Of a stretch of 46,361 nt of DNA, positions 43,161 through 46,361 are shown piece after piece; the first letter of the stretch is position 1; each line of letters begins with the position of its first letter. The DNA is from Clostridia bacterium (GTDB taxonomy: Bacteria; Bacillota; Clostridia; Oscillospirales; Acutalibacteraceae), in contig JAFYLD010000004.1 in the NCBI GenBank assembly GCA_017537245.1, forward strand, positions 1-46,361, written 5' to 3'. Under the pieces are notes generated by a model. It saw only the letters and a list, made by a program, of their open reading frames with translations, was not told the DNA's origin and ran no database searches. Both the position numbers and the translations under genes were made by a program.

Positions 43161-43835
43161 ATGGAAAAAATGGTTAATATTTACCTTTATGGTAAAAAAT
43201 ACGAGGTTCCTTCAAGCCTCACCATAATGAACGCTATGGAATATGCTGGTTATCAGCTTGTTCGTGGCGTTGGTTGTCGTTGTGGTTTCTGTGGCGCATG
43301 TGCAACAATTTACCGCATTAAAGGTCAACAAGAGATCAAGACTTGTCTTGCTTGTCAAACAAAGGTAGAGGACAATATGTATATTGCAACTCTTCCTTTC
43401 TTCCCACTTGTTAAAAAGCCTTATGAAATCGAAAACGTTAAACCTACCGAGCAGATTATGATGCAATTGTATCCTGAAATTTATGCTTGTATCGGTTGTA
43501 ACGCTTGTACCAAGGCTTGTACCCAGGAACTTAACGTTATGCAGTACATCGCATTCGCACAACGCGGCGATTTTGAAAAATGCGCAGAAGAGTCATTTGA
43601 CTGCGTAATGTGCGGTGTTTGTTCATCACGTTGTCCTGCTGGTATTACTCATCCTCAGGTTGGCTTGCTTGCTCGCCGTCTAAATGGTAAGTATCTAGCT
43701 CCTGAAACACAACACCTTTTAGAGCGTGTTGCAGAGGTTGAAAATGGTGGTTGTGAAGCCGATCTTCAAGAAATTATGAAGAAGACTGCTGAAGAACTTA
43801 AAGAAATGTATAATAATCGTGATTTTGAGAAATAA
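43161..43835 (+). CDS. tfrB: fumarate reductase iron-sulfur subunit, TfrB-like without CCG domain
   Basis: 224 residues. A plant-type [2Fe-2S] domain (Cys39, 44, 47, 62 in GCRCGFCGAC...TCLAC) is followed by two 4Fe-4S motifs (Cys110, 113, 116, 120 and Cys148, 151, 154, 158) in the HdrC-like arrangement. It ends in a charged helical tail. Methanogen TfrB continues into an HdrB-like CCG domain that binds the thiol cofactors; here that part is missing, while a free HdrB is encoded 6 kb upstream. It pairs with the flavoprotein gene 14 bases downstream. No membrane-anchor gene (SdhC/FrdC/FrdD) is present, so the reductase should be cytoplasmic. Confidence 0.8.
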   Translation: MEKMVNIYLYGKKYEVPSSLTIMNAMEYAGYQLVRGVGCRCGFCGACATIYRIKGQQEIKTCLACQTKVEDNMYIATLPFFPLVKKPYEIENVKPTEQIMMQLYPEIYACIGCNACTKACTQELNVMQYIAFAQRGDFEKCAEESFDCVMCGVCSSRCPAGITHPQVGLLARRLNGKYLAPETQHLLERVAEVENGGCEADLQEIMKKTAEELKEMYNNRDFEK

Positions 43836-43849
43836 GGAGGTGCGATAGA

Positions 43850-45499
43850 ATGTATACACAGGAAATGTTAGAATCCATAAAAAAGGTTGAGGCTACCCGT
43901 GAGGAGCGTCTTAAACAGGTTCTCGCAGGCAATCATCCTAGAAGAATGACTGCCGAAGAAAAAGATCAGGTTTTGCTTGAAAATCATCCTGACCACATTA
44001 AATCGCAGTTTGCCGAACTCAAAATTGGTCCAAACAAGGGTGAAAAAGTGCCTCTAGAACTTGCAGAAACATTGCAAGCAAATCCTAGAGTAAATCCTGA
44101 CGATATTGATCTTTCTAAGGTTGATTACGATGTTGACGTTCTCGTTATCGGTGGCGGCGGCGCAGGTTCTGCAGCAGCTATTATGGCACACGAAAACGGC
44201 GCAAACGTTATGATCGTTACTAAGCTTCGCCATGGTGACGCTAACACAATGATGGCTGAAGGTGGTATTCAGGCTGCCGATAAACCAAACGATAGCCCAG
44301 CTCAACACTATCTTGACGTTATGGGTGGCGGTCACTTCAAAAACGTTCCAGAGCTTGTTTACAAGCTTGTAAACGATGCTCCTGTATGTATCAAGTGGCT
44401 AAACGACCTTGGCGTTATGTTTGATAAAGAAGCTGATGGTACAATGGTTACAACCCATGGTGGCGGTACTTCAAGAAAGCGTATGCACGCTTGTAAGGAC
44501 TACTCAGGCGCAGAAATCATGAGAGTTTTGCGTGATGAGGTTCAAAACCGTCAAATTCCGGTTGTTGATTTTACTTCTGCTATCGAAATTATCAAGGATG
44601 AAAACGGTAAGGCTGCTGGTGCGGTTCTTATGAATATGGAAACCAACGAGATTCTTATTGCTCGCGCTAAAACTGTTGTTATTGCAACAGGTGGTGCTGG
44701 TCGTATGCACTATCAAGGTTTCCCAACTTCTAACCACTACGGTGCTACTGCCGATGGTCTTGTTATGGCTTATCGTGCAGGCGCTCCACTACTATATGCT
44801 TATACATTACAGTACCATCCAACAGGTGCTGCTTATCCTTCGCAGATTTTTGGTGCGCTTGTTACCGAAAAGGTTCGTTCTATTGGCGCTCAGCTTATTA
44901 ACTGTGATGGCGAAGCATTTATGTACCCACTCGAAACACGTGACGTTTGCGCATCAAGCGTTATTAGAGAATGTCGCAAGGGTAAGGGTGTTGATACTTT
45001 TGACGGCGGTAAGGGTATTTGGCTTGACTCTCCAATGATCGAAAAGATTCATGGCGAGGGTACAATCGAAAAGAGAATTCCTGCTATGATGCGTATGTAT
45101 CTTAAGTATGGTATTGATATGCGTAAGCAACCAATCCTTATTTACCCAACTCTCCACTACCAAAACGGCGGTATCAAGATTGCTGCAAACGGTATGGCAG
45201 ACGTTGAAAACCTCTTTGTTGCGGGTGAGGCGGTAGGCGGTATCCATGGCGAAAATCGTCTTATGGGTAACTCATTGCTCGATATTATCGTATTTGGTCG
45301 TAATGCAGGTATTAACGCTGCAAAGGCGGCTAAAGATACTGCTGTTGCTGAAAAATTGAGCCTTGACCACGTTAAGAGCTTTATGAAAGAAATGGATGAC
45401 GCAGGCATCAAGACCGATGCTGTTTCTCCAAAACTTTTACCACGTTATACTCACGGCAATCCATTGTTTGATGAGCCTAACGCAAAGTTTATGAAATAA
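43850..45499 (+). CDS. tfrA: fumarate reductase flavoprotein, TfrA-like
   Basis: Predicted FAD subunit reducing fumarate to succinate, 549 residues. The FAD motif VDVLVIGGGGAGSAAAIMA starts near residue 95. TMMAEGGIQAA, HGGGTSRKRMHACKDYSG, VIATGGAGRMH, QYHPTGAAYP and ENRLMGNSLLDIIVFGRNAG are the SdhA/FrdA family blocks, including active-site His and Arg residues. Two departures from the usual plan are clear. About 95 residues of charged, NHP-containing sequence lie before the FAD motif, and the C-terminal capping domain of SdhA/FrdA is very short. The start at 43850 has a strong AAGGAGGTG. L-aspartate oxidase is the main alternative but does not fit the context. Confidence 0.83.
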   Translation: MYTQEMLESIKKVEATREERLKQVLAGNHPRRMTAEEKDQVLLENHPDHIKSQFAELKIGPNKGEKVPLELAETLQANPRVNPDDIDLSKVDYDVDVLVIGGGGAGSAAAIMAHENGANVMIVTKLRHGDANTMMAEGGIQAADKPNDSPAQHYLDVMGGGHFKNVPELVYKLVNDAPVCIKWLNDLGVMFDKEADGTMVTTHGGGTSRKRMHACKDYSGAEIMRVLRDEVQNRQIPVVDFTSAIEIIKDENGKAAGAVLMNMETNEILIARAKTVVIATGGAGRMHYQGFPTSNHYGATADGLVMAYRAGAPLLYAYTLQYHPTGAAYPSQIFGALVTEKVRSIGAQLINCDGEAFMYPLETRDVCASSVIRECRKGKGVDTFDGGKGIWLDSPMIEKIHGEGTIEKRIPAMMRMYLKYGIDMRKQPILIYPTLHYQNGGIKIAANGMADVENLFVAGEAVGGIHGENRLMGNSLLDIIVFGRNAGINAAKAAKDTAVAEKLSLDHVKSFMKEMDDAGIKTDAVSPKLLPRYTHGNPLFDEPNAKFMK

Positions 45500-45504
45500 T
45501 TTAG

Positions 45505-45535
45505 TTTGAGCGGGCAAGGGAACTGTCCGCTCAAA
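45505..45535 (+). promoter_or_regulatory. intercistronic stem-loop without T tract
   Basis: TTTGAGCGGGCA (45505-45516) pairs with TGTCCGCTCAAA (45524-45535) with one G-U wobble and a 7-base loop. No T run follows, so it is unlikely to terminate fully; it may stabilise or process the mRNA and lower expression of the transporter gene. Confidence 0.6.
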
Positions 45536-45554
45536 GAACGACTGGTGAAATAAA

Positions 45555-46361
45555 ATGGAATTATTTAAAATTGGAAGTTTTAGTCTTTCAATTAGTGGCG
45601 TTGCATTTTTGATTTTTTCAATTCTCGCTATCGCTGCTATTGGTTATTTGTTAGGCAAAGTAACTATTAAAGGCGTTAACTTAGGTACTGCTGGCGTTTT
45701 TCTTATTGCGTTATTGTTTGGTTGTCTTTTCTATGGACCTCTTAACGATCAGCTTGCAGTCGAGGGTGTTAAATACACAACCAACGCCTTAAAGGTTGTT
45801 GAAAATTTAGGACTAATGTTATTCGTAACATCCGTTGGTTTTATAGCAGGTCCAAAATTCTTTGGCGACTTAAAAAGAAATTTTAAAACTTATATACTTC
45901 TAGGACTTATTATTATTTGCTCTGGCGCGCTTATTTGCGCAGGCTGTATTGTTATTGCCAAAATGACAATGGACGTTCCAGCTGAGGAATTAAACGCTGT
46001 AATGACCGGTCTTTTCTCTGGCGCACTTACTTCAACTCCTGCTTTCTCTGCAGCGAAAGAGGCGATCGGCAAGGATTATGAAAGCTTTGTAGCGGTTGGT
46101 AATGGTATCGCATATATCTTTGGTGTTATTGGTGTTGTACTTTTTGTTCAACTTATTCCAAAATTCACAAAAGCAGATATGGCAGTAGAACGCGCAAAAT
46201 TAAGCGGTGGCGATGGTAACGCTGAAGATCCAGTAGAAAGAAATGGCAGTAAAATGCTAATCAATATCGATTCGTTTGGTATCGCTCCTTTTGCTATTGC
46301 TGCGATTGTAGGTTTGCTCATTGGTAGCATTAAGTATGGTTCTTTCTCACTTACCACTACC
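45555..46361 (+). CDS. AspT/SucE-family transporter (aspartate-alanine exchanger family), 3' end outside window
   Basis: Open frame of 269 codons to the window edge. Multiple hydrophobic segments start at ISGVAFLIFSILAIAAIGYL. The family hallmark is GLFSGALTSTPAFSAAKEAIG near residue 155, preceded by LGLMLFVTSVGFIAGPKFF. The AAEx family includes AspT (aspartate:alanine exchange) and the SucE succinate exporter of Corynebacterium. Placed directly after a fumarate reductase, a dicarboxylate exporter releasing succinate is the natural reading, but the substrate is inferred from context. ACTGGTGAAA gives a weak ribosome binding site. A soluble TrkA-C-type domain usual in the second half lies beyond the window. 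Confidence 0.82.
   Translation, partial: MELFKIGSFSLSISGVAFLIFSILAIAAIGYLLGKVTIKGVNLGTAGVFLIALLFGCLFYGPLNDQLAVEGVKYTTNALKVVENLGLMLFVTSVGFIAGPKFFGDLKRNFKTYILLGLIIICSGALICAGCIVIAKMTMDVPAEELNAVMTGLFSGALTSTPAFSAAKEAIGKDYESFVAVGNGIAYIFGVIGVVLFVQLIPKFTKADMAVERAKLSGGDGNAEDPVERNGSKMLINIDSFGIAPFAIAAIVGLLIGSIKYGSFSLTTT

Noticed and set aside
43850-45499. L-aspartate oxidase (nadB) as identity of the flavoprotein
   Set aside because: The neighbours are an iron-sulfur subunit, fumarase and malate dehydrogenase, not nadA/nadC, and the partner protein is TfrB-like.

Overview
This is a low-GC, gene-dense window from a strictly anaerobic, endospore-forming Firmicute, most likely Clostridia. The evidence is a sporulation sigma factor of the SigK type at the left edge, consensus sigma-A promoters, strong AAGGAGG-type ribosome binding sites, an oxygen-sensitive [FeFe]-hydrogenase locus and many ferredoxin-type proteins. 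Genus cannot be read from the sequence alone. No rRNA, tRNA, insertion sequence, prophage or CRISPR array was seen.

Layout. (1) 1-560, minus strand: 3'-truncated sigK. (2) 639-9520, plus strand: a pyrimidine operon pyrC-carB-pyrK-pyrD-pyrF-pyrE-pyrB-pyrI behind a consensus promoter. It has a short leader with no room for a PyrR attenuator and no carA. (3) 9572-22742: a purine operon controlled by a ZTP (pfl) riboswitch whose pseudoknot sequence is shared with an intrinsic terminator: purE-purC-purF-purM-purN-purO-like-AICAR transformylase-purD-purL-fhs. PurH is split into two proteins, and PurF lacks the N-terminal cysteine nucleophile. (4) 22768-28611: a mixed housekeeping stretch with a HAD phosphatase and a cytoplasmic GH20 hexosaminidase on the plus strand. 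On the minus strand lie an ABM-domain monooxygenase, an NCS2 purine permease, a second HAD phosphatase and a TraB/GumN lipoprotein. (5) 28726-46361, plus strand: a tightly packed redox gene train of about 17 kb that starts with the NADH/NAD+ sensor rex.

The redox train is the most interesting part. Rex is followed by two tandem thioredoxin-like [2Fe-2S] ferredoxins, a sensory [FeFe]-hydrogenase with a PAS domain (HydS type), a SpoIIE/PP2C phosphatase and a group B (CpIII-like) [FeFe]-hydrogenase. Next come an LDH-fold dehydrogenase with a malate-type specificity arginine, a class II fumarase, and HdrB-HdrC-HdrA with an MvhD/FlxD-type protein. Three flavin/iron-sulfur proteins resembling FlxC, FlxB and FlxA follow, then a soluble fumarate reductase of the TfrB/TfrA type and a truncated AspT/SucE-type transporter. 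Taken together the genes describe oxaloacetate -> malate -> fumarate -> succinate -> export. The terminal step looks coupled, through a flavin-based electron-bifurcating Flx-Hdr complex, to NADH oxidation and ferredoxin reduction, with a hydrogenase available to re-oxidise ferredoxin. That coupling is inference: gene content, spacing and cofactor motifs are visible, the physical complex and the electron route are not.

A genome-style signal also runs through the window. Asn, Asp, Tyr and His codons are strongly C-ending before valine (GTN) codons, which makes ACGT frequent.
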